A DNA stretch of 64,000 bases from an uncultured Sutterella sp. (GCA_949282745.1 CASDQM010000026.1:20641-84640); one strand, 5' to 3'; counted from the stretch's first letter, positions 49,427 to 57,559 are shown. A program made the numbers and translations. Notes: generated by a model not told the origin, from the letters alone.

Positions 49427-49450
49427 TTCCGCGTCCGCAGGGATCCACGG

Positions 49451-49481
49451 CCCGGTGCGGCTCGAGCCGCATCGGGTTTTT
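49451..49481 (+). terminator. Intrinsic terminator of pnp
   Basis: CCCGGTGCGGC (49451-49461) pairs with GCCGCATCGGG (49466-49476) around TCGA, followed by TTTTT. Confidence 0.92.
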
Positions 49482-49592
49482 CTTCGGCGTTTACGAAATT
49501 TCTTCGGAACCGCCGACGAAAGTCACGCTAAAATAGCGGGATTCATCCTTTTCGCCGCGGGACTCGCTCCCGCTCACCAACAACGACATTCG

Positions 49593-50351
49593 ATGCAACG
49601 GACTTCTCTCGCAGTCGCCAACTGGAAGATGAACGGCACGCTCGCCGCCGCCAAGCGGTGGGCCGAGGGCTTTGCGCCGGTCGCTCCCGCGCTTGAGGGC
49701 GTGGAGACCGTCGTGTGCGCGCCCGCGCTGCACCTTCCTTTGCTTCACGCCTCCCTTCCCGAATCCGTTCGGCTCGGGGCCGAGGACGTGAGCGCCTACA
49801 CGAACGGCGCCCACACGGGCGACATTTCCGCCGAAATGCTCGTCGACGCCGGCGTCACCTGGGTGATCGTCGGTCACTCGGAGCGACGCGCCGAAGCGGG
49901 CGACACGGACGAACGCGTTCTCGAAAAGGCGCGCCGCGCCGCCGAAGCGGGTCTTCGCACGATTCTGTGCGTGGGCGAAACGCTCGAGGAACGCCGCGCG
50001 GGAAGCACCGAAGCGGTGCTCGAGCGCCAGCTCGCCTCGGTTCTCTCGGGTCTCAAGTCCGGAGAACTCTCCGCCGTCGCCTACGAGCCCGTCTGGGCGA
50101 TCGGCACGGGCGAAGCCGCGAGCCCCGAAACGGCCGAGGAAGTCGCCGCGCATCTGCGCGCGTTGGTCGCCCGTCATTGGGGTGAAGAGGCTGCCGCCCG
50201 TCTTCCCGTCCTTTACGGCGGAAGCGTCAACGAAAAGAACGCCGCTCAATTTTTCGCGTGCCCCGACATCGACGGCGCGCTCGTGGGCGGGGCTTCGCTC
50301 GATCCCGAACGCTTCGGCCTCATCGCCAAGGCGCTCAAGGTTCGTCACTGA
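49593..50351 (+). CDS. tpiA: Triosephosphate isomerase
   Basis: A 252-residue barrel enzyme interconverting dihydroxyacetone phosphate and glyceraldehyde 3-phosphate. VANWKMNG (residues 8-15) holds the catalytic Lys and Asn; IVGHSERR has the catalytic His; AYEPVWAIGTG the catalytic Glu; LYGGSV the phosphate loop. The ATG at 49593 aligns with the family start; the ribosome site is poor. secG follows 48 bases downstream, the common tpiA-secG pair. Confidence 0.97.
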   Translation: MQRTSLAVANWKMNGTLAAAKRWAEGFAPVAPALEGVETVVCAPALHLPLLHASLPESVRLGAEDVSAYTNGAHTGDISAEMLVDAGVTWVIVGHSERRAEAGDTDERVLEKARRAAEAGLRTILCVGETLEERRAGSTEAVLERQLASVLSGLKSGELSAVAYEPVWAIGTGEAASPETAEEVAAHLRALVARHWGEEAAARLPVLYGGSVNEKNAAQFFACPDIDGALVGGASLDPERFGLIAKALKVRH

Positions 50352-50399
50352 TCCCTCGCCAAGAACAACCGTTTTACGATCTTCCCTTCAGGTTCAGCC

Positions 50400-50777
50400 A
50401 TGCATTTTCTTCTCAGCGTAGCTCTCGTTTTGCAGATCATCTCCGCCGTCGTCGTCATCGTGCTCGTCCTCATGCAGCACGGCAAGGGCGCCGACCTCGG
50501 CGCCGCCTTCGGTTCCGGCGCTTCCGGGAGCCTCTTCGGTGCGTCGGGCAGCGCCAACTTCCTCTCACGCTCCACCGCCATCGCCGCCACGGTCTTCTTC
50601 TGCTCGACCATCGCGCTCACCCTCGCCTCGGGCGCCTTCAACAACCGTTCCGCCCAGCCCACGGGCGGCGTTCTCGGCACCGTCGAAGCCCCGGCCCAGA
50701 CGACCGCTCCCGCCGTTCCCGCGGAAACGCAAAATGGTTCGTCGCAGCCCCTTGACAAGAACGGCGTTCCCATGTAA
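50400..50777 (+). CDS. secG: Preprotein translocase subunit SecG
   Basis: A 125-residue inner-membrane protein with two helices (about 1-24 and 55-78) assisting SecYE-mediated export. LVLMQHGKGADLGAAFGSGASGSLFG (quoted by MQHGKGADLGAAFGSG) is the conserved loop, followed by NFLSRSTAI. The Pro/Ala/Gln-rich tail is variable. The promoter of the downstream tRNA array lies inside its last codons. Confidence 0.95.
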   Translation: MHFLLSVALVLQIISAVVVIVLVLMQHGKGADLGAAFGSGASGSLFGASGSANFLSRSTAIAATVFFCSTIALTLASGAFNNRSAQPTGGVLGTVEAPAQTTAPAVPAETQNGSSQPLDKNGVPM

Positions 50778-50780
50778 AAT
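50752..50780 (+). promoter_or_regulatory. Promoter of the Leu-Gln tRNA array, overlapping the end of secG
   Basis: TTGACA (50752-50757) and TAAAAT (50775-50780) with a 17-base spacer; the secG stop codon is part of the -10 box. Confidence 0.85.
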
Positions 50781-50851
50781 TCTTCTCCTCTGACGCGTTG
50801 AACTCCTCAAGTTCACAAAAAGACGCTTCAGAGAACAACTCGATAAAGGCC

Positions 50852-50936
50852 GCGGTCGTGGCGAAATTGGTAGACGCACTATCTTGAGGGGGTAGCGGAG
50901 CAATCCATATGAGTTCAAATCTCATCGACCGCACCA
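50852..50936 (+). tRNA. tRNA-Leu (anticodon GAG), copy 1
   Basis: An 85-base type II tRNA; acceptor GCGGTCG/CGACCGC, anticodon loop TTGAGGG on stem CTATC/GGTAG, encoded CCA. Reads CTC and CTT. Confidence 0.95.
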
Positions 50937-50941
50937 TGGAC

Positions 50942-51018
50942 TGGGGTATCGCCAAGCTGGTTAAGGCATCGGATTCTGAATCCGACATGCGTAGGTTCGA
51001 ATCCTACTACCCCTGCCA
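50942..51018 (+). tRNA. tRNA-Gln (anticodon CTG), copy 1
   Basis: A 77-base cloverleaf; anticodon loop TTCTGAA on stem TCGGA/TCCGA, discriminator G and encoded CCA. The first acceptor pair is U-U rather than the usual U-A. Reads CAG. Confidence 0.95.
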
Positions 51019-51059
51019 AACTCCCTGGCGCCTTCGTTGAGTGACAATTTGGGAAAGCT

Positions 51060-51144
51060 GCGGTCGTGGCGAAATTGGTAGACGCACTATCTTGAGGGGG
51101 TAGCGGAGCAATCCATATGAGTTCAAATCTCATCGACCGCACCA
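51060..51144 (+). tRNA. tRNA-Leu (anticodon GAG), copy 2
   Basis: Identical in sequence to the first tRNA-Leu(GAG), 41 bases after tRNA-Gln copy 1. Confidence 0.95.
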
Positions 51145-51149
51145 CGGAC

Positions 51150-51226
51150 TGGGGTATCGCCAAGCTGGTTAAGGCATCGGATTCTGAATCCGACATGCGT
51201 AGGTTCGAATCCTACTACCCCTGCCA
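51150..51226 (+). tRNA. tRNA-Gln (anticodon CTG), copy 2
   Basis: Identical to copy 1, five bases after tRNA-Leu copy 2. Confidence 0.95.
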
Positions 51227-51269
51227 ATCTCTGCGGTCCTTTCCCAAACGACAATTCGGTCAAGTTTTC

Positions 51270-51354
51270 GCGGTCGTGGCGAAATTGGTAGACGCACTAT
51301 CTTGAGGGGGTAGCGGAGCAATCCATATGAGTTCAAATCTCATCGACCGCACCA
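51270..51354 (+). tRNA. tRNA-Leu (anticodon GAG), copy 3
   Basis: Third identical tRNA-Leu(GAG), 43 bases after tRNA-Gln copy 2. Confidence 0.95.
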
Positions 51355-51360
51355 ATTGAC

Positions 51361-51437
51361 TGGGGTATCGCCAAGCTGGTTAAGGCATCGGATTCTGAAT
51401 CCGACATGCGTAGGTTCGAATCCTACTACCCCTGCCA
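51361..51437 (+). tRNA. tRNA-Gln (anticodon CTG), copy 3
   Basis: Third identical tRNA-Gln(CTG), closing the array six bases after tRNA-Leu copy 3. Confidence 0.95.
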
Positions 51438-51445
51438 CACATTCG

Positions 51446-51478
51446 AAAGCCCGGTGTTCTCGGAACATCGGGCTTTTC
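51446..51478 (+). terminator. Intrinsic terminator of the tRNA array
   Basis: AAGCCCG-G-TGTT pairs with AACA-T-CGGGCTT around CTCGG, followed by TTTCG. Confidence 0.85.
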
Positions 51479-51536
51479 GTTTGTCTATTTTCCCGCCAGC
51501 CTTCGGCGGCGCGGGGCCGCCGAAAGTCGATGGCGA

Positions 51537-52478
51537 TCACTTCATCGCGGACGGAAGGACGAGCGAGCGCACGTCGAGCGACTTCTTCATCATGCCGTTG
51601 TCGATCAGGAACTTCATGTCCTTTTCGAGGCCCTTCACGTCGCCTTCGTCGAGGACGTCATAGAAGTTCGACCACTCGTAGAGCTTCGTCGCCTCGTCGA
51701 GCGTAATGCCCTGTTCCTTCGCGCCCATGGCGAGCGCTTCGGCCTTGTTCTCCTGAATCCACTTCCAGGTGTTGCGGTGCACCTCGATCACGCACGCATA
51801 GGCTTCGGGGTATTCCGAGGCGAAGGACTTGCGCACCGTCATGACGAGGTTCGGCTCGACAAGGCCTTCGCAGGTCGTGATGGTCTTCGCGCCCGCGGCG
51901 TTCGCCTTGATGATGCCGTTCGCGGCGACGAGGCCCGCGTCGATCTTGCCCGCGACCACGGCCGTCATGGCGGCGCCCGGATCCATGTTGACGAAGTTCA
52001 CGTCGTTGATCGTCATGCCTTCCTTCGCAAGCGCGGCGACGAGCATCTGATGAAGGACCGTCCCCTTGGGGCCGCCCACGGTCTTGCCCTTGAGGTCCTT
52101 GACCGTCAGATTCGCGCCGGGCTTTCCGACCATCGCGAAGATCTTTTCAGGATGCGCCACGCCCGTCGCAATCGCGATGGGGTTGCCGGCACCCGCGCCC
52201 AAAAGGAGGCTCGCCGTGTTCATCACGGCCGAGAAGTCGAGCGCCCCGGACGCCATGGCGAGGCTCTGATCGGCGCCCGAATTGATGACGCGCCAATTGA
52301 CCTTGACGCCGTCCTTTTCAAAGGCCTTTTCGAGAAGCCCCTGCTCCTTCATCACGATGTTCTGCAGATTGAAGGGAGCCTTCACGTAGGTGATGTTGAT
52401 TTCCTTCGGGAAGTCCGCGGCCTCCGCGGCCACGGCGAGGCCGCCCGCGAGCAGGACGGCCAGAATGCGTTTTTGCAT
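51537..52478 (-). CDS. Periplasmic binding protein, NMT1/TauA-SsuA-like, without transporter partners
   Basis: A 313-residue secreted protein. The Sec signal peptide is MQKRILAVLLAGGLAVAAEA (cleavage about 20). The mature part has the NitT/TauT-type binding fold: INSGADQSLAMASGALDFSAV (quoted by GADQSLAMASGALDF) and LKGKTVGGPKGTVLHQML (about 130-147), then AVVAGKIDAGLVAANG. Ligands of this family include sulfonates, nitrate, thiamine precursors and aromatic acids; the ligand here is not evident. No permease or ATPase gene adjoins it, so it is an orphan or works with a distant transporter. Confidence 0.88.
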   Translation of the reverse strand: MQKRILAVLLAGGLAVAAEAADFPKEINITYVKAPFNLQNIVMKEQGLLEKAFEKDGVKVNWRVINSGADQSLAMASGALDFSAVMNTASLLLGAGAGNPIAIATGVAHPEKIFAMVGKPGANLTVKDLKGKTVGGPKGTVLHQMLVAALAKEGMTINDVNFVNMDPGAAMTAVVAGKIDAGLVAANGIIKANAAGAKTITTCEGLVEPNLVMTVRKSFASEYPEAYACVIEVHRNTWKWIQENKAEALAMGAKEQGITLDEATKLYEWSNFYDVLDEGDVKGLEKDMKFLIDNGMMKKSLDVRSLVLPSAMK

Positions 52479-52699
52479 GAAAATACTCCGTCGATGACGA
52501 TCCGATTTGTACGGATCTATTTGCGAATCATTCTTTCGATTCTAGCGCCGCCCGTGCGCCGCAGGCCACATCCGATCGGAGGAATGCCAGGAAAATGCCC
52601 ATCGGGATCTCCCGAAGCGGGCTTCGCAGCATTCGTTTTCTCCCGTCGGCGTATACTCTTCGGACGGACCAACCTTTTTCTCACCCCAAACCACACATC

Positions 52700-53476
52700 A
52701 TGGCCATCGACACCGCCCGCGAAGTTGAAGCCCGACTCTCCGCCCTCGAAAAGCGCTACGGCATCCGCATTCTCTACGCCGTGGAGGCCGGGAGCCGCAG
52801 CTGGGGCTATCCTTCGCCCGATTCCGACTACGACGTACGCTTCATCTACGCCTACGACTACCGCCGCTATCTCGAACTCACGCCTCCCGCCGACGTGATT
52901 GAAAACCACGACGACGAACTCTGGGACATCGTGGGCTGGGACATCAGGAAGAGCCTCACGCTCCTCAAGAAGGGGAACCCCTCGATCGCGCAGTGGCTCT
53001 ACGCCCCGATCGTCTATCGCCAGAACCGCGAGTTCGTGCAGGCGATGCGCGACCTTCTGCACATCACGAATCCCCGCACGCGCCTCTACTGGGCCTACCG
53101 CTCGACCGCGCACAGCCTCGTGCAGGAATACATCCTCGGCAAGGACGAGGTGAACTACAAGAAGTTTCTCTTCACGGTGCAGTCGACGCTTGCGATGCGC
53201 TGGGTCGAGACGCGAGACGCGATTGCGCCCTCGATCTTCAGCGAGCTCGTCAGCGAACTCGTGACGGACGAATCGCTTTTGGCCGAAATCGACGGTCTCG
53301 TTCGCATCAAGTCCGAGTCCGACAACGTCGAAGGCTCGAAGCGCCTCTTCCCGAACCTTCTTCGCTTCATCGAAGACAGCTTCAGCGAGACGCAGCCGCC
53401 CGTCGCGGAGGACGTCCTCCTCTCGGACGCGCCTTACAACCGCTTCATCATGCGGGTGCTTGATCTTCCGGCTTAA
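52700..53476 (+). CDS. Predicted nucleotidyltransferase, RlaP-like (COG3541)
   Basis: A 258-residue protein of the DNA polymerase beta superfamily. The catalytic motif is AGSRSWGYPSPDSDYDVRFIY (quoted by GSRSWGYPSPDSDYDVRF, about residues 31-48), giving the GS..W...SD.D pattern with two acidic metal ligands. NHDDELWDIVGWDIRKSL follows, the second conserved block, and then a helical C-terminal domain. RlaP relatives are linked to RNA repair, but no RNA ligase or RtcB gene is nearby, so the role here is open. The ATG at 52700 is chosen as the start of the conserved domain. It has its own terminator. Confidence 0.88.
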   Translation: MAIDTAREVEARLSALEKRYGIRILYAVEAGSRSWGYPSPDSDYDVRFIYAYDYRRYLELTPPADVIENHDDELWDIVGWDIRKSLTLLKKGNPSIAQWLYAPIVYRQNREFVQAMRDLLHITNPRTRLYWAYRSTAHSLVQEYILGKDEVNYKKFLFTVQSTLAMRWVETRDAIAPSIFSELVSELVTDESLLAEIDGLVRIKSESDNVEGSKRLFPNLLRFIEDSFSETQPPVAEDVLLSDAPYNRFIMRVLDLPA

Positions 53477-53506
53477 CCGGACGAGCTGAACGATTGAAAG
53501 AAGGGG

Positions 53507-53536
53507 CGGTCCCTCACGGGCCGCCCCTCTTCGTTT
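53507..53536 (+). terminator. Intrinsic terminator after the nucleotidyltransferase gene
   Basis: GGGGCGG-T-CCC pairs with GGG-CCGCCCC in the window 53505-53527 and is followed by TCTTCGTTTT. Confidence 0.8.
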
Positions 53537-53553
53537 TCGGATGCCGGATAAGC

Positions 53554-53581
53554 AAAAAGCCCGACATTCGTCGAGCTTTTT
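53554..53581 (-). terminator. Bidirectional terminator after rpmG
   Basis: AAAAAGC-CCGAC (plus) pairs with GTCGAGCTTTTT around ATTC; on the minus strand it ends the rpmB-rpmG operon with a T run. Confidence 0.85.
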
Positions 53582-53602
53582 CGCCGGAAAATCCCCTCAA
53601 GA

Positions 53603-53770
53603 TTACTTGAGCTTCGTTTCCTTGTAGATCACGTGCTTGCGAGCCACCGGATCGAACTTCGAGATTTCCATCTTGCCGGTGGACGTCTTCTTGTTCTTCG
53701 TGGTGGTGTAGAAGTGACCGGTACCGGCCGTCGATTCAAGCTTGATCTTTTCGCGGGCGCCTTTCGCCAT
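53603..53770 (-). CDS. rpmG: 50S ribosomal protein L33
   Basis: A 55-residue basic protein of the large subunit: [20 protein letters not shown], then [20 protein letters not shown] and the end [15 protein letters not shown]. It lacks the CxxC pairs of the zinc form, so it is the C-minus type. GGAGTTTCACC lies before the ATG. It is preceded by rpmB at 18 bases, the usual pair. Confidence 0.97.
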   Translation of the reverse strand: MAKGAREKIKLESTAGTGHFYTTTKNKKTSTGKMEISKFDPVARKHVIYKETKLK

Positions 53771-53788
53771 GGTGAAACTCCTTGAAAA

Positions 53789-54022
53789 TTACATTTCGCC
53801 GCGGGCGCGGAGGTCCGCCAAAACCGCATCAATACCAATCTTGTCAACCGTACGCAGGCCGGCCGTCGTCAAACGCAGACGAACCCAGCGGTTTTCGCTT
53901 TCAACCCAGAAACGGCGGTACTGCAGGTTGGGCATGAAGCGACGCTTGGTCTTGTTGTTCGCGTGCGAGACGTGATGGCCGACCATCGGCGCCTTACCGG
54001 TGACTTGACACACTCGTGCCAT
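53789..54022 (-). CDS. rpmB: 50S ribosomal protein L28
   Basis: A 77-residue large-subunit protein. [20 protein letters not shown], then [13 protein letters not shown] and [14 protein letters not shown] are canonical. The only Cys is Cys5, so it is the zinc-independent form. It is the first gene of the rpmB-rpmG operon. Confidence 0.98.
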   Translation of the reverse strand: MARVCQVTGKAPMVGHHVSHANNKTKRRFMPNLQYRRFWVESENRWVRLRLTTAGLRTVDKIGIDAVLADLRARGEM

Positions 54023-54308
54023 CTCTAACTCCAGTCAAAAAAAGTTCATCCCGCAAGAGACCGGGGCCGTCATGCGAGTGAAGGAAAAAGGGGAATTATA
54101 CGCCTGAACAAGTCAATGCCGCCACTCGGATCCTCTTTTGCGTGAACCGAGCCGATACCCCATAGTGTCAGAACAGGGTGTCCGGCGTGCCTTTTGTCGG
54201 CGTGGAGACGCATTGTACCCGTTTTTCGGTCTTTGTGTTCGATTTTGGCTAAAATCTTTCGCTTCAAGTCCGAATTTTCGGTTCTATCCCTTCTCTTCGA
54301 GGTCCGAC

Positions 54309-55256
54309 ATGCAAGTTCTCCTCGCTCAGCCCCGCGGTTTCTGCGCGGGCGTGACGCGCGCCATCGCCATCGTGGAACGGGCGCTCAAGCTCTACGGCTC
54401 CCCCATCTACGTCCGTCATGAAATCGTGCACAACCGCACGGTCGTTGAAAACCTGCGCGAGCGCGGAGCCGTCTTCGTCGACGACCTCGCGGACGTTCCC
54501 GAAGGCGCGACCGTGGTCTTCTCGGCGCACGGGGTGCCCCGCGCCGTCGAAGAGGAAGCCCGAGAACGCGGGCTTCGCGTCTTTGACGCGACCTGCCCGC
54601 TCGTCACCAAGGTCCACCGCGAAGTCGGCCGCATGCGCGAGGAAGGCCGCACGATCATCATGATCGGCCACGCCGGCCACCCCGAAGTCGAAGGAACGAT
54701 GGGCCAGGTCGACGACGGCATCGTTCTCGTGGAGAGCCCCGAAGACGTGAAGGCCCTGAAGCTCGAAGACGAAAGCCACCTCGCCTACGTCACGCAGACG
54801 ACGATCAGCGCCGACGACAGCGCGATGACGATCGCAGCCCTCAAGGAGCGCTTCCCCGACATTCTCGAGCCGCGCCGCCAGGACATCTGCTACGCGACGC
54901 AGAACCGCCAGGCGGCCGTGAAGGCCCTTGCCCGCACGCCCGTCGACGTGGTGCTCGTGATCGGGTCCGCGACGAGCTCGAACTCGAACCGCCTGCGCGA
55001 AGTGGCCGAACGCGAAGGAACGCGCGCCTACCTCGTCGACACGGCCGAACACGTCGACCTCGAATGGTTCCGCGGCGTCTCGCGCGTCGGCGTCACGGCG
55101 GGCGCCTCCGCCCCCGAATCCCTCGTCCAGGAGGTGGTCGCCTTCCTCAAGGAACACGCGGCCGCGGACGAAGTCGTCGCCATGCCCGGCGTCGAGGAAA
55201 ACGTCGCCTTCCCGCTTCCCAAGGGACTGCGCGAAGAGGACGAATTCACGTATTGA
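54309..55256 (+). CDS. ispH: 4-hydroxy-3-methylbut-2-enyl diphosphate reductase
   Basis: A 315-residue iron-sulfur enzyme making isopentenyl and dimethylallyl diphosphate, the last step of the MEP pathway. The three cluster cysteines are visible in PRGFCAGV (Cys13), DATCPLV (Cys97) and [11 protein letters not shown] (Cys near 197). HEIVHN and AHGVP contribute conserved active-site histidines; SSNSNRL binds diphosphate. The ATG at 54309 starts the conserved domain; upstream codons in the same frame are not protein-like. ybaK follows ten bases later. Confidence 0.98.
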   Translation: MQVLLAQPRGFCAGVTRAIAIVERALKLYGSPIYVRHEIVHNRTVVENLRERGAVFVDDLADVPEGATVVFSAHGVPRAVEEEARERGLRVFDATCPLVTKVHREVGRMREEGRTIIMIGHAGHPEVEGTMGQVDDGIVLVESPEDVKALKLEDESHLAYVTQTTISADDSAMTIAALKERFPDILEPRRQDICYATQNRQAAVKALARTPVDVVLVIGSATSSNSNRLREVAEREGTRAYLVDTAEHVDLEWFRGVSRVGVTAGASAPESLVQEVVAFLKEHAAADEVVAMPGVEENVAFPLPKGLREEDEFTY

Positions 55257-55266
55257 GAGAGAAAGA

Positions 55267-55761
55267 ATGGCCAAGGAAAAGCATCAGAGCCTCACCCCCG
55301 CCACGCAGTGGCTCAAGGCCCACAAGATTCCCTTTGAAGAGAAGTCCTACGAGTACGTCGAGCACGGCGGCACGGCGCTTGCCGCGTCGTCCTGCGGGCT
55401 CGATCATCACCAGGTGATCAAGACCCTCATCATGGAGGACGAACACGCCAAGCCCCTCGTCATCCTCATGCACGGGGACGCCGAAGTGTCGACGAAGAAC
55501 CTCGCACGACAGATCGGTGTGAAGCACGTCGCCCCCTGCAAGCCCGAGCAGGCGCAGCGCAATTCCGGTTACTTCGTGGGCGGCACGAGTCCCTTCGGCA
55601 CGAAGAAGGTCATGCCCGTCTACGTCGAGCGCACAATTCTCGACATGGAGAAGATCTTCATCAACGGCGGACGCCGCGGCTATCAGGTCGGCATCGACCC
55701 GAAGGTCCTTCGCGACGTTCTCGGCGCCAAGCCCGTCGACTGCGCGATCTACGAGGAATAA
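55267..55761 (+). CDS. ybaK: YbaK/EbsC-family aminoacyl-tRNA deacylase
   Basis: A 164-residue protein that in relatives hydrolyses mischarged Cys-tRNA-Pro. The conserved elements are TPATQWLKAHKIPFEEKSYEY (quoted by TPATQWLKAHKIPF), the catalytic-loop Lys in QVIKTLIME (about residues 49-57) and the glycine-rich GGTSPFGTKKVMPVYVE (about 101-117). It lies ten bases after ispH, a known neighbour in betaproteobacteria. A terminator follows. Confidence 0.93.
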   Translation: MAKEKHQSLTPATQWLKAHKIPFEEKSYEYVEHGGTALAASSCGLDHHQVIKTLIMEDEHAKPLVILMHGDAEVSTKNLARQIGVKHVAPCKPEQAQRNSGYFVGGTSPFGTKKVMPVYVERTILDMEKIFINGGRRGYQVGIDPKVLRDVLGAKPVDCAIYEE

Positions 55762-55800
55762 GTCCCGGCGGCTTCAGCCCCGGAGATTTCATCCGAGACG

Positions 55801-55842
55801 AAGCGCTCCCCCTACCGCGATGCGGAAAGGGAGCGCTTTTCT
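55801..55842 (+). terminator. Intrinsic terminator of ispH-ybaK
   Basis: AAGCGCTCCC (55801-55810) pairs with GGGAGCGCTT (55829-55838), with an inner CCGC/GCGG stem, followed by TTCTTTT. Confidence 0.88.
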
Positions 55843-55866
55843 TTTGAATGTCCAGCCTCTGCCTTT

Positions 55867-55970
55867 GTTTATCGATTACGTTCGACAAACCGAGGCTTTC
55901 TTCATCGTTTGTCGATTATGTTCGATAAACCGAGGTTGTCCTCAGCGTTTATCGAATACGTTCTGTATAC
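55867..55970. repeat. Three 24-bp imperfect palindromes at an exact 40-bp period
   Basis: Units begin at 55867, 55907 and 55947. Each has arms GTTTRTCG and CGAYAAAC around about eight central bases (ATTACGTT, ATTATGTT); the third unit is degenerate on its right arm (GTATAC). The two 16-base spacers are also related (both start CGAGG and end C.TC..C-like), so the whole 40-bp segment is a tandem repeat. The array sits between the terminators of ybaK and the convergent rsmB-like gene, so a promoter role is not obvious. Confidence 0.9.
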
Positions 55971-56021
55971 ACGTGCATCGTCCTGACTCCGACGACTCGG
56001 AGGAAACGTAACCCGGGTAGG

Positions 56022-56057
56022 AAAAACGCTCCGAAAGGTCCAACCTCTCGGAGCGTT
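56022..56057 (-). terminator. Intrinsic terminator of the purN-rsmB operon
   Basis: On the minus strand AACGCTCCGA-G-AGG pairs with CCT-T-TCGGAGCGTT, followed by TTT. It lies 24 bases past the stop of the methyltransferase gene. Confidence 0.85.
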
Positions 56058-56080
56058 CAAACGGGGTAGCCCGTCGGGGA

Positions 56081-57553
56081 TCAATCGCGTTCAAGAACGG
56101 CCGCGAAGAAACCGTCCGTGTTGTTCACGTGCGGCAGCATCTGGAAGTAGTCGCCGAAGCGCTCCCACTGCTTCGCGTCAAAGACGATCTTCTGGCTCTC
56201 GAGGACTTCCTTCGCCGGAACGAGGTGCCACTCGGGGTGTTCGGCGAGGAAGGCTTCGACCACGCCCTGATTTTCCCGATTGAGAATCGAACAGGTCGCG
56301 TAGACGAGGCGGCCGCCCGACTTCACGAGACGGCTCGCGTGTTCGAGAACCGACTTCTGAATCGCGTTGATGCGGTCGAGTTCTTCGGGAGAGAGGCGCC
56401 ACTTGAGGTCGGGATTGCGGCGGAAGGTGCCCGTACCCGTGCAGGGGGCGTCGATCAGCACGCGGTCGAACTTGCCGTTCAAGCGGCGGATACGGTGATC
56501 CTGTTCGTTGCGGATCGCGATCGGGTGCACGTTCGTCAAGCCCGCGCGGCGCATGCGGGGCGCCATGCCCGAGAGACGCTTTTCGTTCACGTCGAAGGCG
56601 TAGAGACGCCCCGTCGAGCGCATGAGCGCCCCCATGGCGAGGGTCTTGCCGCCCGCGCCCGCGCAGAAGTCGCACACCATTTCGCGGCGGCGCGGCTGAA
56701 CGAGGCGCGCGATCAGCTGACTGCCTTCGTCCTGAACGTCCACCTTCCCGTCCTTGTAGATCGCCCATTGCGTGAGACCGGGCTTCGTCGGCAGGCGCAC
56801 GCCTTCGGGGCTGTAGGGAGTCGCAAAGGCTTCGACGCCGTTTCGGGCGAGCTCTTCGAGCACCTCTTCGCGCGTGGCCTTGAGAAGGTTCACGCGAAGG
56901 TCAAGGGGCGCCCCTTCGAGCATCGCCGGATAGAGCGCGTCCGTGTCGTCGTACTGCGCTTCGACGAGATCGTAGAGCCACTGCGGGAGTTCGGCGCGAA
57001 CGTGCGCCGGCGCCTTCGAGAGGTCGGCTTCGAGAACGTTCTTCAAGGGACCCGCTTCGGGACCGATCGAGGATTCGGCGATGGCGTCGAGCCCGTGCTG
57101 GCGCGCAAGCGCCACGAGCGCCGCAAGACGCGGCGCACGGTCGGGGCGCACCGGGCGCATGGCCCAGCGGATCGACGCATAGTGGCGAAGGGCGTAGTAG
57201 ATCCCTTCGGCGATGAGACCGCGGTCGCGCATGCCGAGCTTCGGATTGCTCTTGAAAAAGAGCTTCATGAGAACGTCCGCGGGCCCGTCAAGCTTGAGGA
57301 TGACGGAGAGCGCGCGCGTGAGTTCGTCAACGATGAGGCTCGTGATGCGCACGCGCCCCGGCGCGAGCGGCGCCATGCGCTTTTCCGGCGTCTTCGTCCC
57401 TTCGATGCGGACGTTGCCGCGGGCGTGACGTTCCTGACGGCGGCGCTTGTCGGCCGCGATCTGGCGTTCCGTGCGGCGGCCTTCGGGCTTTTCCGTGCGG
57501 CGGGGCTTTTGCATCGCAAAGGCGCGACGCTTGGGGAATTTGGATTCGGTCAT
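56081..57553 (-). CDS. RsmB/NOP2-Sun family RNA cytosine-5 methyltransferase
   Basis: A 490-residue enzyme; relatives methylate cytosine 967 of 16S rRNA. A very basic N-terminal extension (about 1-60, many Arg/Lys) leads into a NusB-like helical region (about 70-200). The methyltransferase core has VCDFCAGAGGKTLAMGAL (SAM site, about 290-307), LIDAPCTGTGTFRRNPDLKW with the release Cys (about 365-385) and VYATCSILNREN with the catalytic Cys. The basic extension is unlike E. coli RsmB, so the exact RNA target is uncertain. It lies six bases after purN. Confidence 0.9.
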   Translation of the reverse strand: MTESKFPKRRAFAMQKPRRTEKPEGRRTERQIAADKRRRQERHARGNVRIEGTKTPEKRMAPLAPGRVRITSLIVDELTRALSVILKLDGPADVLMKLFFKSNPKLGMRDRGLIAEGIYYALRHYASIRWAMRPVRPDRAPRLAALVALARQHGLDAIAESSIGPEAGPLKNVLEADLSKAPAHVRAELPQWLYDLVEAQYDDTDALYPAMLEGAPLDLRVNLLKATREEVLEELARNGVEAFATPYSPEGVRLPTKPGLTQWAIYKDGKVDVQDEGSQLIARLVQPRRREMVCDFCAGAGGKTLAMGALMRSTGRLYAFDVNEKRLSGMAPRMRRAGLTNVHPIAIRNEQDHRIRRLNGKFDRVLIDAPCTGTGTFRRNPDLKWRLSPEELDRINAIQKSVLEHASRLVKSGGRLVYATCSILNRENQGVVEAFLAEHPEWHLVPAKEVLESQKIVFDAKQWERFGDYFQMLPHVNNTDGFFAAVLERD

Positions 57554-57559
57554 AAAGTT

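Noticed and set aside
50565-51540. Repeated protein frames across the Leu-Gln tRNA array
   Set aside because: They are translations of the tRNA genes and repeat only because the tRNAs repeat.
55867-55970. Short CRISPR array
   Set aside because: Repeat units of 24 bases with 16-base spacers that resemble each other are not a CRISPR; there are only three units and no cas genes nearby.
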